The position numbers were made by a program, and so were the translations under genes. The notes under the pieces were generated by a model that was not told the origin of the DNA, did no database searches, and saw nothing but the letters and a program-made list of their open reading frames with translations. Shown here in pieces: positions 41,409 through 50,262 of a DNA stretch of 64,000 nt. Position 1 is the stretch's first letter. Each line of letters opens with the position of its first letter. The stretch is from contig NZ_JACHJW010000001.1 of assembly GCF_014203835.1 (NCBI RefSeq), positions 3,112,501 to 3,176,500 of the forward strand, written 5' to 3'. Source of the stretch: Micromonospora polyrhachis. Lineage in GTDB: Bacteria > Actinomycetota > Actinomycetes > Mycobacteriales > Micromonosporaceae.

Positions 41409-43118
41409 GTGAACGTCGCCGCTCCGGTGACCCACGAGGTCACCCAGACCCGGCCGGTCCGCGCCCGACACTTCGTACGCCTCAAGCTGCGGGTGATGGG
41501 CAACAACTTCCGGGGCCAGAGCTGGCGGATCGCGCTTTTCATCGTCGGCGCGTTCTTCGGGCTCTGGTTCGCCGGGATGGGCTTCCTGCTCTTCGCCCTC
41601 CCGGGCCTGGCCGACGAGCCGGGCTGGGCCATGTCCATGGCCGGCCTGGGCGGCGGGCTGTTGGTGCTTGGCTGGCTGCTCCTGCCATTGGTGTACTTCG
41701 GCGTGGACGAGTCACTCGACCCGGCCCGCTTCGCGCTGCTGCCGCTGGGCCGCCGCACCCTGGTCACGGGTCTGTTTGCTGCCGCCCTGGTCGGCATCCC
41801 CGCGATCGCCATGCTGATCGCCACCCTCGGCCTAGTGGTCACCGCCGGGGCGCTGGGCGGGTGGTCGGCCGCCCTGGTCGCCGGACTCGGCGCCGTCGCC
41901 GGCCTGTTCGTCTGTGTCGCGGCCAGCCGGGCGGTGACCAGCGCGTTCGCCACCATGCTGCGGTCCCGGCGGGTCCGCGACCTGGCGGCGGTCCTACTCG
42001 CGGTCCTGGCCGCGTTGATCGCCCCATTGCAGCTCCTCGTCGTCGGCTCCGCCGGCCGGGTCGACCTGGACCAGTTGGAGACCGTGGCACGGGTCGTCGG
42101 GTGGACGCCGCTGGGTGCGCCGTACACGGCGGGCATCGAGTTGGCCGAGGGCCGCGCCTGGGCCGCGCTGGTCAAGTTGCTGATCGCGGTGGCGACCATC
42201 GTGGTGCTGCTCTGTTGGTGGTCCCGGTCGCTGGAGTCGGCGATGGTGGGGGCGGCCAGTAGCGGCCCCGCCGCCACCGGCAAGCCCCTGCCGGGTGGCG
42301 CGGTGGTGCAGCTCTTCCCCCGGATCCTGTCGTGGATCCCCCGGGACCGGTACGGCGCACTGGTGGCCCGCGAGGCGCGGTACTGGTGGCGGGACGCCCG
42401 TCGCCGGTCCAACCTGATCACCGTTGCCGTGATCGGTGTCTTCGTGCCGGTGATGGTCAACGTCGGCAGCCAGGGGATGTTCGAGGGGGCCAACTTCGGG
42501 GGAGCCGACATCGAGGGGGCCAACTTCGACGCGTCCCCGACGATGCTCAGCCTGTCGCTGCTCTTCGTCGGCATCCTCGCGGCGCTGACCCTGGCCAACC
42601 AGTTCGGCTTCGACGGCAGCGCGTACGCGGCGAATGTGATCGCCGGGGTGCCGGGCCGGTTGGAACTGCGTGCCCGGGTGGTCGCGTTCTCGCTCTATAT
42701 CGTGCCGCTGTTGACGGTCATCTCCGTTGTACTGACCTTCTTCCTACGTGAGCCGGCCTGGATCGGTGTCGCGGCCGGTACCCTGCTCGCGTCGTACGGT
42801 GCCGGTCTGGCGGTGAACATGTACGTGTCGATCCTCGCGGCGTACGCGCTGCCGGAGACGAGCAACCCGTTCGCCATCAACACGGGTGCCGGAATCGCCA
42901 AGAGTCTGTTGAGTTTCGTGGCGATGTTGGCTGCGGCCGTGCTGGGTATCCCAGCCGTGCTGGCGACGGCTCTGCTCGGTGACGTCTGGTTGTGGCTGGC
43001 GCTGCCGGTCGGCGCGGCGTACGGCGTCGGCGCGGTGTTGTTCGGGACCTACCTGGCCGGGGACGTGCTCGACCGGCGGATGCCCGAACTGCTGATCGCG
43101 GTCACGCCCCGCCGCTGA
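41409..43118 (+). CDS. ABC transporter permease, large ABC-2-like
   Basis: A 569-residue membrane protein from GTG 41409 with GAGGTGGGA upstream. About twelve hydrophobic segments in two halves flank a cytoplasmic loop near residue 320 (PRDRYGALVAREARYWWRD). An unusual stretch FEGANFGGADIEGANF around residue 360 resembles pentapeptide-repeat (ANFxGA) sequence in the loop between helices. It forms an exporter with the ATPase before it. Substrate unknown. Confidence 0.85.
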   Translation: MNVAAPVTHEVTQTRPVRARHFVRLKLRVMGNNFRGQSWRIALFIVGAFFGLWFAGMGFLLFALPGLADEPGWAMSMAGLGGGLLVLGWLLLPLVYFGVDESLDPARFALLPLGRRTLVTGLFAAALVGIPAIAMLIATLGLVVTAGALGGWSAALVAGLGAVAGLFVCVAASRAVTSAFATMLRSRRVRDLAAVLLAVLAALIAPLQLLVVGSAGRVDLDQLETVARVVGWTPLGAPYTAGIELAEGRAWAALVKLLIAVATIVVLLCWWSRSLESAMVGAASSGPAATGKPLPGGAVVQLFPRILSWIPRDRYGALVAREARYWWRDARRRSNLITVAVIGVFVPVMVNVGSQGMFEGANFGGADIEGANFDASPTMLSLSLLFVGILAALTLANQFGFDGSAYAANVIAGVPGRLELRARVVAFSLYIVPLLTVISVVLTFFLREPAWIGVAAGTLLASYGAGLAVNMYVSILAAYALPETSNPFAINTGAGIAKSLLSFVAMLAAAVLGIPAVLATALLGDVWLWLALPVGAAYGVGAVLFGTYLAGDVLDRRMPELLIAVTPRR

Positions 43119-43165
43119 CCCGACTGGACCATCGGCGGGTTGCCGTCGCCACCCAGAATGGGCCG

Positions 43166-43714
43166 ATGCCTGTCGTCGAGGCGGTAACCACCGTTCCCGT
43201 CCCGCCGGACCTGGCCTTCGCGGTGTCCCAGACCACCGCGCCGATCAGGTACCGGTGGGATCCGTTCGTCCGCGAGCAACACTTCACCGACGGCGCGAGC
43301 CACCCTGGCAAGGGGGTACGCACCTTCACCCGCTCCCGACACGGCCTGGGCATGGTCAGCGAGTACGTCTCCTTCGCCCCACCGAGCCACGTCGGCATGA
43401 AGATGGTGCGTGGACCGTGGTTCTTCGAGATGTTCGCTGGCGGCTGGCGGTTCGCGCCCGCCCCCGAGCCGGGGCACACCATTGCCACCTGGCGGTACAG
43501 CTTCCGGTGCCGGCCGGCGCTCGTCCGCCCGATCGCCGACCGGATCGGCGTCTGGCTGCTGCGTCGGGACATCCACCGCCGGATCGCCGGCTACGCCGAG
43601 GGCTGCACCGACCCGGTGGTGCTCGACGCCGCCCGGCAAACCCTCGACGCCGGTGAGCAGTCGCCCGATGCTGGCCAGCGGTCGCCCGATGATTCGCCGG
43701 CCGACGAAACCTGA
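43166..43714 (+). CDS. SRPBCC/polyketide-cyclase-like protein
   Basis: A 182-residue protein from ATG 43166. The pattern VPVPPDLAFAVSQTTAPIRYRWDPFV ... GLGMVSEYVSFAPPSHVGMKM ... TIATWRYSFRCRPAL fits the START/Bet v1-like fold, a helix-grip with a hydrophobic cavity. The C-terminus has two similar 10-residue stretches (EQSPDAG and QRSPDDS), again a small duplication near a gene end. Lipid or small-aromatic binding is the usual role. No specific function assigned. Confidence 0.8.
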   Translation: MPVVEAVTTVPVPPDLAFAVSQTTAPIRYRWDPFVREQHFTDGASHPGKGVRTFTRSRHGLGMVSEYVSFAPPSHVGMKMVRGPWFFEMFAGGWRFAPAPEPGHTIATWRYSFRCRPALVRPIADRIGVWLLRRDIHRRIAGYAEGCTDPVVLDAARQTLDAGEQSPDAGQRSPDDSPADET

Positions 43715-43758
43715 CACGGTCCCGTCCTCCCGGCTGCGAACAGGGCGGACGGGACAGA

Positions 43759-44292
43759 ATGTTTCACGTGAATCCAGAACCGGGTGCCCAGATCCACCAC
43801 ACCGATCCGTTCGCCACGCCAGCCGGCGAACGTTCCCCCGTACGCCGGTTGCGGGGTCGGTTGGCCGCGACGGTGACCCTCTGGACTGCCCCGGGACCGG
43901 CGGGTCTGACCGTCTCCTCCACGGTGGTCGCCGAGGGCCAGCCGGACCGGCTGCTCGGTCTGGTCGACGAGGAGTCGGACTTCTGGGCGGCGGCGTCGGC
44001 CGCTGGCCGGTTCGCGGTCGCCGCGCTGCATCCCGGACACCGGCAGCTCGCCGACCGCTTCGCCGGGCTCTTTCCCGCGCCGGGCGGGCTCTTCGCCACC
44101 GGCTCCTGGACCTCCACCGAGTACGGCCCGGTGCCGGCCGACGCCACCGCCTGGGCCGGCTGCCGGCTCGACAGCAGCCGGGAGTACGGCTGGAACCTGC
44201 TGGTCGAGGCGACGATCGAGGCGGTCGAGCTGGTCGGCGACCTGCCGCCGCTACTGCACCACCGGGGCCGATACCGCGAGCTGGCGAACTGA
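43759..44292 (+). CDS. flavin-reductase-like FMN-binding protein
   Basis: A 177-residue protein from ATG 43759 (GTG 43768 is an alternative). LRGRLAATVTLWTAPGPAGLTVSSTVVAEGQPDRLLGLVD fits the split-barrel flavin reductase domain, with the T-V-S substrate loop, and FAVAALHPGHRQLADRFAG is the usual second half. It would bind FMN and reduce it with NAD(P)H, or act as an FMN oxidoreductase. The start codon lies on a parS-like site. Confidence 0.8.
   Translation: MFHVNPEPGAQIHHTDPFATPAGERSPVRRLRGRLAATVTLWTAPGPAGLTVSSTVVAEGQPDRLLGLVDEESDFWAAASAAGRFAVAALHPGHRQLADRFAGLFPAPGGLFATGSWTSTEYGPVPADATAWAGCRLDSSREYGWNLLVEATIEAVELVGDLPPLLHHRGRYRELAN
43760..43775. promoter_or_regulatory. near-consensus parS (ParB binding) site
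   Basis: TGTTTCACGTGAATCC matches the 14-bp core GTTTCACGTGAAAC at 13 of 14 positions (43761-43774). parS sites of this sequence are bound by ParB and cluster around oriC in actinobacteria. It overlaps the first codons of the flavin-reductase-like gene, which is common for parS. Binding is not demonstrated. Confidence 0.65.
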
Positions 44293-44314
44293 CCGAGCAG
44301 AATTACGAATGGCC

Positions 44315-44908
44315 CTATGCGTCCGCGCGCCTCGCGTACCAGGTGATGCTGGCACCGTTGGGGAACGACCTGTGGCCGGTCGGGGCGAACGCGGTGGGAC
44401 GGAAGCCGCCCTCGACGAGGGTGGCACCCGCGCCCGCGATCACGGGATAGCTCTTGATGATCAGTTCGTCGATCTCGGGCAGCAGTGAGCCGGCCAGTCC
44501 TCCCCCACCGCAGAGCCAGATGTCCAGCCCGTCCTCACGCTTGAGGTCCCGGATGAGCGCAACCGGGTCGCGCACCAGTTCCACCGTAGGGTCTTCGATC
44601 CGGTCCAGGGAACGGGAGACGACGTACTGCCGCAGGTGCGCGTACGGGTTGCTGATCCCTTGGTCAAGCACAGCCCGGTAGGTGTTCAGCCCCATCAGGA
44701 CGGTATCGAAGCGCTTGTTGGGGGCGTCCGCGAGGCCGACGTGCGGACGGTACTGCGTGGGAACGGTCTCCGGATAGCGCCCGTTGACCCAGGCCATGTA
44801 CGCGGCAGCGGCCTCCCCTTCACCGACCGGGTAGAAGTCCACCTCCCCACTCGGGCCCGCGAGGCGGCCATCGATGGACACGCCGACGTAGTAGACCAGC
44901 TTGCGCAA
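44315..44908 (-). CDS. dihydrofolate-reductase-like (RibD C-terminal domain) protein
   Basis: A 197-residue protein starting at TTG 44908 with GGAG upstream. MRKLVYYVGVSIDGRLAGPSG, FDTVLMGLNTYRAVL, YVVSRSLDRIEDPTVELV and IWLCGGGGLAGSLLPEIDEL follow the usual order of the RibD_C/DHFR fold with an NADPH site. Such proteins are generic reductases, often paired with TetR regulators. It is divergent from the TetR gene at 44982, which probably represses it. Confidence 0.88.
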   Translation of the reverse strand: MRKLVYYVGVSIDGRLAGPSGEVDFYPVGEGEAAAAYMAWVNGRYPETVPTQYRPHVGLADAPNKRFDTVLMGLNTYRAVLDQGISNPYAHLRQYVVSRSLDRIEDPTVELVRDPVALIRDLKREDGLDIWLCGGGGLAGSLLPEIDELIIKSYPVIAGAGATLVEGGFRPTAFAPTGHRSFPNGASITWYARRADA

Positions 44909-44981
44909 GTTAGCACTCCGTTCGTAGTACTATAGGTGTCGTTGTTCAGACAGTAGAACTACAACTGGAGTGGTGTCAACC
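44909..44981. promoter_or_regulatory. divergent promoter region with dyads, candidate TetR operator
   Basis: The 73-bp gap between the reductase and TetR genes is AT-rich for this genome. It contains the dyad TAGTACTA (about 44925-44932) and a second related element GTAGAACTAC about 30 bp further. Position and dyads fit a TetR operator covering both promoters. Confidence 0.55.
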
Positions 44982-45548
44982 ATGCGCAGGAACGACGAGA
45001 GGAGGGCGGCGCTCATCGACGCCGCCATCGAGGTGCTTGCCGAGCAGGGCGCGCGAGGGCTGACCTTCCGGGCAGTGGACGGCGCGGCACGGGTCCCCAC
45101 GGGGACGGCGTCCAACTACTTCGCCAACCGCGACGACCTGTTCACCCACATCGGTGCGCGCATCTACGAGCGCCTCCAGCCGGACGAGGAGACCATCGTC
45201 CGGCACCTGGAGGGCGCACAGGACCGGGAGAAGTTCACTGCGGTGATGCGCGAGACCGTCCGCCGGGTCGCCGGATTCCGTACGGGCTACCTGGCACTGC
45301 TGGAACTGCGGCTTGAGGCGACTCGGCGTCCCGAACTGCGGGCCGTACTCACGCGGAGCGTGCGCGCCGACGTCGATGCCAACGTCGCCGGTCACCAGGC
45401 GTCCGGGTTACCCGGCGACGCGACCTCGGTGCGGTTGCTGCACATGGCGCTGAACTGGCTGATCGTCGAGCGTCTCACGCTGCCGGAGGTGTACTCCGAG
45501 CAGGAGGCCGACGACCTCGTCGCCCGCGCCGTGGAGCGGCTCGCCTAG
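44982..45548 (+). CDS. TetR-family transcriptional regulator
   Basis: A 188-residue protein from ATG 44982. The helix-turn-helix RRAALIDAAIEVLAEQGARG and GTASNYFANRDDLFTHIGAR occupies residues about 6-55, and an all-helical ligand domain follows. It is divergent from the reductase-like gene and likely controls it and itself. The inducer is unknown. Confidence 0.93.
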   Translation: MRRNDERRAALIDAAIEVLAEQGARGLTFRAVDGAARVPTGTASNYFANRDDLFTHIGARIYERLQPDEETIVRHLEGAQDREKFTAVMRETVRRVAGFRTGYLALLELRLEATRRPELRAVLTRSVRADVDANVAGHQASGLPGDATSVRLLHMALNWLIVERLTLPEVYSEQEADDLVARAVERLA

Positions 45549-45594
45549 GGGTCGTCCCGAAACAGGCCCTGGCCACCATCGACCACTGGGCGAC

Positions 45595-45608
45595 GTGACC
45601 TGGGTCAC
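45595..45608. promoter_or_regulatory. CRP-like palindrome upstream of acetate symporter operon
   Basis: GTGACCTGGGTCAC is a perfect dyad with a 2-bp centre and fits GTGA-N6-TCAC, the core of actinobacterial Crp sites. It lies 130 bp upstream of the DUF485/actP operon. Crp control of acetate uptake is known in other bacteria; here it is inferred. Confidence 0.55.
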
Positions 45609-45737
45609 TCGGCGCACGTATCGGCCCGTTCGGCGCAGCCGCCGACCACCGTCCGGCTTACCGCTTCCGGGGTAGCGACCCGGCTCCCTACCGTGCGCGA
45701 AACTTTCCTCCACACCTGTCAAGGTGGTGATTCGCGC

Positions 45738-46091
45738 ATGTCAACGGACACTCCCGCACCGGCCGCCGCCCCCGCAGCCGACCGGTACGTCGAGGTACAG
45801 CGGTCCGAAGAGTTCATCGGTCTGCGAAACGCCCTACGTCGGTTCGTCTTCCCGATGACGGTGGCGTTCTTCCTCTGGTACGCCCTCTACGTGATCCTGT
45901 CCGCGTACGCGCGCGGGTTCATGGGCACCAAACTGGTCGGCAACATCAACGTCGCACTGGTCTTCGGGCTGCTCCAGTTCGTCTCCACGTTCCTGATCGC
46001 CTGGCTCTACTCCCGGTACGCCAGCCGCCGGCTCGACCCGGTGGCCGACCGGATCCGGGCCGAACTGGAGGACGAGGAGGTGCCGCGATGA
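45738..46091 (+). CDS. DUF485-family small symporter subunit
   Basis: A 117-residue protein from ATG 45738 with AAGGTGGTG upstream. Two membrane helices (about residues 40-62 and 72-95) follow SEEFIGLRNALRRFVFPMTVAF, the DUF485/YjcH signature (FxxLRxxxRRFxFP). It ends with GATG overlapping the next gene by 4 bp. The partner is the acetate symporter ActP; the pair is typical across actinobacteria and proteobacteria. Confidence 0.93.
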   Translation: MSTDTPAPAAAPAADRYVEVQRSEEFIGLRNALRRFVFPMTVAFFLWYALYVILSAYARGFMGTKLVGNINVALVFGLLQFVSTFLIAWLYSRYASRRLDPVADRIRAELEDEEVPR

Positions 46092-47761
46092 CCGGCGAGG
46101 TGTTGGCGGCGGCCACCAACGGCACCGCTCGTACGTTGACGATCACGCTGTTCCTGGTGCTGGTGGCGGTGACGCTGGGCATCACGGTCTGGGCCAGCAG
46201 ACAGACCCGGACGGCCAACGACTTCTATGCCGGCGGCCGGTCGTTCTCCGGTTTCCAGAACGGCCTGGCGATCGGCGGCGACTACATGTCGGCCGCGTCC
46301 TTCCTGGGCATCGCCGGCCTGATCGCCCTGTACGGCTACGACGGCTTCCTCTACTCCATCGGCTTCCTGGTGGCCTGGCTGGTCGCCCTGCTGCTGGTGG
46401 CGGAACTGCTGCGTAACTCGGGCCGCTACACGATGGCCGACGTGCTGGCGTTCCGGATGCGGCAGAAGCCGGTACGTACCGCCGCCGCCGTCTCCACCAT
46501 CACCGTTTCGATCTTCTATCTGCTGGCGCAGATGGTCGGCGCGGGCGCGCTGGTGGCGCTGCTGTTGGGCATCCGCCCCGGTACCACGTTCCTCGGCATG
46601 GGCGCGGAGACCGCGAAGGTCGCCACCATCATCCTGGTCGGCGCTCTGATGATCATCTACGTGACGGTGGGTGGCATGAAGGGCACCACCTACGTACAGA
46701 TCATCAAGGCCGTACTGCTGATGGGCGGCACCCTGGTGATGACGATCATGGTGCTGGCGCACTACAAGTTCAACCTGTCCGCCCTGCTCGGCGACGCGGC
46801 GGCGGCCTCCGGCAAGCCGGACGACTTCCTCGAACCGGGGCTACGGTACGGCGTCGAGGTGGCCGGCAACGCCACCCAGACCTTCTACAACAAGGTCGAC
46901 CTGTTGTCGCTCGGCATCGCCCTGGTGCTCGGCACGGCCGGCCTGCCGCACATCCTGATCCGCTTCTACACGGTGCCGACCGCCAAGGCGGCCCGTAAGA
47001 GCGTGCTCTGGGCGATCGGCATCATCGGTACGTTCTACCTGTTCACCCTGGCCCTGGGCTTCGGCGCGGCGGCCCTGGTCGGCGGTGCGGCCATCACCGA
47101 GCAGGACAAGGCCGGCAACACGGCGGCCCCACAGCTCGCCCAGGCACTCGGCATCGACTTCCTCGGCGGTGAGATCGGTGGCGCGGCGATGCTGGCCGTC
47201 ATCGCGGCGGTGGCCTTCGCCACCATCCTGGCCGTGGTCGCCGGCCTGACGCTGGCCTCCTCGTCCAGCCTCGCCCACGACTTCTACGCCAACGTCATCA
47301 AGGGCGGCCAGGCGTCGGAACGGCAGGAGGTCAACGTCGCCCGGATCTCGGCGTTCGTCATCGGGGCGATCTCCATCGTGCTGTCTATCTACGCGCAGAG
47401 CCTCAACGTCGCCTTCCTGGTGGCGCTGGCCTTCGCGGTGGCCGCTTCCGGCAACCTGCCGGCGATCATCTACAGCCTGTTCTGGAAGCGGTTCAACACC
47501 TCGGGCGCGGTCTGGGCGATCTACGGCGGCCTGGTCTCCGCCGTACTGCTGGTGTTCTTCTCCCCGGTGGTCTCCGGCGCGCCCACCTCGATGTTCCCCG
47601 AGGCGGACTGGCACTGGTTCCCGCTGTCCAACCCGGGCATCATCTCGATCCCGATCGGTTTCCTCTGTGGCTGGATCGGCACGATGCTCTCGAAGGAGAG
47701 CGACGAAGAAAAGTACGCCGAGCTGGAGGTCCGTGCCCTGACCGGTGCCGGAGCACACTGA
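46088..47761 (+). CDS. actP: cation/acetate symporter ActP
   Basis: A 557-residue SSS-family transporter from ATG 46088. DFYAGGRSFSGFQNGLAIGG, YMSAASFLGIAGLIALYGYD, MVGAGALVALLLGI, TAGLPHILIRFYTVPTAKAA and TLASSSSLAHDFYANVIKGG are hallmark segments. Thirteen membrane helices are expected. Takes up acetate or other short carboxylates with sodium. Translationally coupled to DUF485. The 3' end carries short AGCACTGA repeats after the stop. Confidence 0.95.
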   Translation: MTGEVLAAATNGTARTLTITLFLVLVAVTLGITVWASRQTRTANDFYAGGRSFSGFQNGLAIGGDYMSAASFLGIAGLIALYGYDGFLYSIGFLVAWLVALLLVAELLRNSGRYTMADVLAFRMRQKPVRTAAAVSTITVSIFYLLAQMVGAGALVALLLGIRPGTTFLGMGAETAKVATIILVGALMIIYVTVGGMKGTTYVQIIKAVLLMGGTLVMTIMVLAHYKFNLSALLGDAAAASGKPDDFLEPGLRYGVEVAGNATQTFYNKVDLLSLGIALVLGTAGLPHILIRFYTVPTAKAARKSVLWAIGIIGTFYLFTLALGFGAAALVGGAAITEQDKAGNTAAPQLAQALGIDFLGGEIGGAAMLAVIAAVAFATILAVVAGLTLASSSSLAHDFYANVIKGGQASERQEVNVARISAFVIGAISIVLSIYAQSLNVAFLVALAFAVAASGNLPAIIYSLFWKRFNTSGAVWAIYGGLVSAVLLVFFSPVVSGAPTSMFPEADWHWFPLSNPGIISIPIGFLCGWIGTMLSKESDEEKYAELEVRALTGAGAH

Positions 47762-47821
47762 CAACAACACAGGCAAGCACTGACCAGCAAAGAAGAGCAC
47801 TGATCGGCGCACCGCCGCGTG

Positions 47822-47873
47822 GTGGGGAAGAGCCCCTTTCCATCGCTTTCCGCGTAGGAGGGGGCCCTTCCCA
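47822..47873. repeat. double-palindrome hairpin, copy C of four
   Basis: TGGGGAAGAGCCCCTTTCC and GGAGGGGGCCCTTCCCA flank CATCGCTTTC. It lies 60 bp after the actP stop and before a gene on the same strand, so here it is not between convergent genes. Slightly diverged relative to copy B. Confidence 0.85.
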
Positions 47874-47922
47874 ACCTGGCCCACACGGCCCGAAGATCAA
47901 CTATTTGAGTAGGCTGAGCGGC

Positions 47923-48900
47923 ATGGTGGTTGCGCAGCGCTTCGGTCCGGGTCATCGCATCCTCGTCACCGGCGGGGCCGGCTTCGTCCCGTCGCACCTG
48001 GTCGACGCCCTCGTCGAGCGGGGCTGCACCGTCGTCGCCGTCGACAACTTCGTGACCGGCTCGAAGGAGAACGTCGCCCACCTCGCCGACCACCCGAGGT
48101 TCACCCTGGTGGAGGCGGACGTCTCGGACGGACTTCCGCACCACCACCCGGCCATCGCCGAGCGCTTCGACGCGATCCTGCATCTGGCCTCTCCGGCCAG
48201 CCCCAAGGACTTCTCCACCCTGCCGATCGAGATCCTCCGCGTCGGCTCGCTCGCCACCCTGCACCTGCTCGACCGGGCGGTCGCCGACGGCGCCCGGTTC
48301 CTCATGGCCTCCACCTCCGAGGCGTACGGTGATCCGCAGGTGCACCCCCAGGTCGAGACGTACTGGGGCAACGTCAACCCGATCGGCATCCGAAGCGTCT
48401 ACGACGAGGCGAAGCGCTTCTCCGAGGCGGCCACCATGGCCTACCACCGGTACCGGGGCCTCGACGCCGGCATCGTACGGATCTTCAACACGTACGGTCC
48501 CCGGATGCGGCCGGACGACGGCCGGGCCATCCCGACCTTCATCACCCAGGCGCTGCGCAACGAGCCGATCACCGTGCACGGTACGGGGGCACAGACCCGC
48601 TCCATCTGCTACGTAGACGACCTGGTCCGCGGCATCCTGCTACTGCTCGACTCGACCGAGACCGGCCCGATCAACTGCGGCACCGAGCACGAGGTCTCCA
48701 TGCGGGAGTTGGCCGAGTTGATCGTGTCGCTGACCGGCAGCAGCTCGGCGGTGACGTATCTCACGCGTACCGCTGACGACCCGGAAATGCGACGTCCCGA
48801 CCTGACCCTGGCCCGGGAACGACTCGGCTACGAGCCTGCGGTGAGCCCGCACGAAGGCCTAAGGCGGACAATCGAGCACTTCACTCAGCGACTCGCCTGA
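47923..48900 (+). CDS. UDP-glucuronate decarboxylase-like NAD-dependent epimerase
   Basis: About 325 residues from ATG 47923. Rossmann motif LVTGGAGFVPSHLVDAL. MASTSEAYGDPQVHPQ holds the catalytic Thr/Ser. WGNVNPIGIRSVYDEAKRF contains the YxxxK pair in the exact context of UDP-xylose synthases (WGNVNP.G.RS.YDE.KR), and IFNTYGPRMRPDDGRAIPTF follows. Probably makes UDP-xylose or a related sugar for envelope glycans. It stands before three LCP genes, which attach glycans to the wall. Confidence 0.88.
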   Translation: MVVAQRFGPGHRILVTGGAGFVPSHLVDALVERGCTVVAVDNFVTGSKENVAHLADHPRFTLVEADVSDGLPHHHPAIAERFDAILHLASPASPKDFSTLPIEILRVGSLATLHLLDRAVADGARFLMASTSEAYGDPQVHPQVETYWGNVNPIGIRSVYDEAKRFSEAATMAYHRYRGLDAGIVRIFNTYGPRMRPDDGRAIPTFITQALRNEPITVHGTGAQTRSICYVDDLVRGILLLLDSTETGPINCGTEHEVSMRELAELIVSLTGSSSAVTYLTRTADDPEMRRPDLTLARERLGYEPAVSPHEGLRRTIEHFTQRLA

Positions 48901-48978
48901 CCGGACCGGACGCGCCAGGAGAGCGCCGCGCGGGCGGGGCAGAAGCCATTCTTGGTACCGCTACGTACCCTGAATTAC

Positions 48979-50262
48979 ATGTCGACGTCCATGCCTGCCG
49001 GCTCACTGCCTGCCAACGCCTACCACCGAGGGTCGCAGCGCCCCTCCTCGTGGCGGGCGTCCGTGCCGGGCACGGCCGGTGGCGAACGGGTTTCCGGCCG
49101 GGCCAGTGTCGCCGGGCCGCCACGCCAACACCAGCCCACCCGCTCGACGTACGGCGGGGGGCCCGGCGGCCACGGCGGTGGACCCGGCGGACCCGGCGGT
49201 CCGGGCCGACCCGGTGGACCGAACGGTCCGGGCGGTTCCGGCCGACGCGGGCCTCGTCCGCGCTGGGGGCGGATCGCGCTGGTCCTCGGTGCGGCGGTGC
49301 TCGTCCTGGCCCTGGTCGGTGGCATCGGTGCCTGGATCTACGCCGGCAGGCTCAACGACGACCTGGCCCGTACCGATCCGTTCTCGGAGATCACCGGGGG
49401 GCGGCCCCCCAAGACGGTCAGCGGGGCCATGAACATCCTGCTGGTGGGGACCGACTCCCGGGATCCGGACGCCCCACTGGACCAGGCGGGCAAGTGGCGG
49501 GCCGACACGGTCATCGTCATGCACATCCCGTCAAGCCAGGATCGGGCCTACCTCGTCTCGATCCCGCGTGACCTGTACGTTCCGATCCCGGAAAGTGCGA
49601 GCGCCGGCTGCGACACCGGTCAGCGCGCGAAGATCAACGCCGCCTTCGCCTTCGGCGGTCTTCCCCTTGCCGTCCGTACGGTCGAATGCTTCACCGACGT
49701 CCGACTCGACCACGTACTGGCGATCGACTTCGCCGGGTTCAAGGAGGTGACCGACGCCCTGGGCGGGGTCGACCTCAAGGTGGAGCGGACCATCACCTCG
49801 ATCCACAAGCCCTTCCGGAAGTTCACCAAGGGCACCCAACACATGAACGGTGCCGAGGCGCTGGACTGGATTCGGCAGCGCAAGCAGTTCCCGGACGGCG
49901 ACTTCGCACGGATGCGCCACCAGCAGGAGTTCCTACGGGCGCTGATGGACAAGGCGGCGAGTTCCGGCACGTTGGCCAATCCCGCCAAGCTGAACGCCTT
50001 CCTGAAGTCGGCCACCAACGCGCTCACCGCCGACCAGGACTTCTCCCTGATCGACATGGGGATCCAGTTCCGTAACCTGCGTGGCGAGAACCTGGAGTTC
50101 GTCACCAGCCCGCACAAGGGCAGCGAGACCATCAACGGCGAATCGGTGGTCGTCTCCGACCGGGAGAAGGCGCTGGCCATGTATCAGGCGATCACCGCCG
50201 ACAAGATGCGCGACTGGGTGCAGGCCAATGCCTCTCCGGCTCCGCAGTCGAACGGCGGCTGA
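48979..50262 (+). CDS. LytR-CpsA-Psr (LCP) family protein 1
   Basis: About 427 residues from ATG 48979. An N-terminal Gly/Pro-rich tail (residues about 50-90) leads into one membrane helix (IALVLGAAVLVLALVGGIGA). The LCP domain has MNILLVGTDSRDPD, ADTVIVMHIPSSQDRAYLVS, IPRDLYV, FAGFKEVTDALGGVDLKV and GAEALDWIRQRKQFPDGDF with its conserved Arg and Asp residues. LCP enzymes transfer polyprenyl-linked glycopolymers to peptidoglycan outside the membrane. Confidence 0.93.
   Translation: MSTSMPAGSLPANAYHRGSQRPSSWRASVPGTAGGERVSGRASVAGPPRQHQPTRSTYGGGPGGHGGGPGGPGGPGRPGGPNGPGGSGRRGPRPRWGRIALVLGAAVLVLALVGGIGAWIYAGRLNDDLARTDPFSEITGGRPPKTVSGAMNILLVGTDSRDPDAPLDQAGKWRADTVIVMHIPSSQDRAYLVSIPRDLYVPIPESASAGCDTGQRAKINAAFAFGGLPLAVRTVECFTDVRLDHVLAIDFAGFKEVTDALGGVDLKVERTITSIHKPFRKFTKGTQHMNGAEALDWIRQRKQFPDGDFARMRHQQEFLRALMDKAASSGTLANPAKLNAFLKSATNALTADQDFSLIDMGIQFRNLRGENLEFVTSPHKGSETINGESVVVSDREKALAMYQAITADKMRDWVQANASPAPQSNGG

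Noticed and set aside
40493-42598. A 701-codon open frame on the minus strand
   Set aside because: It is antisense to the ABC transporter genes, which have Walker motifs and good starts. Long antisense frames are a by-product of high GC at third positions.
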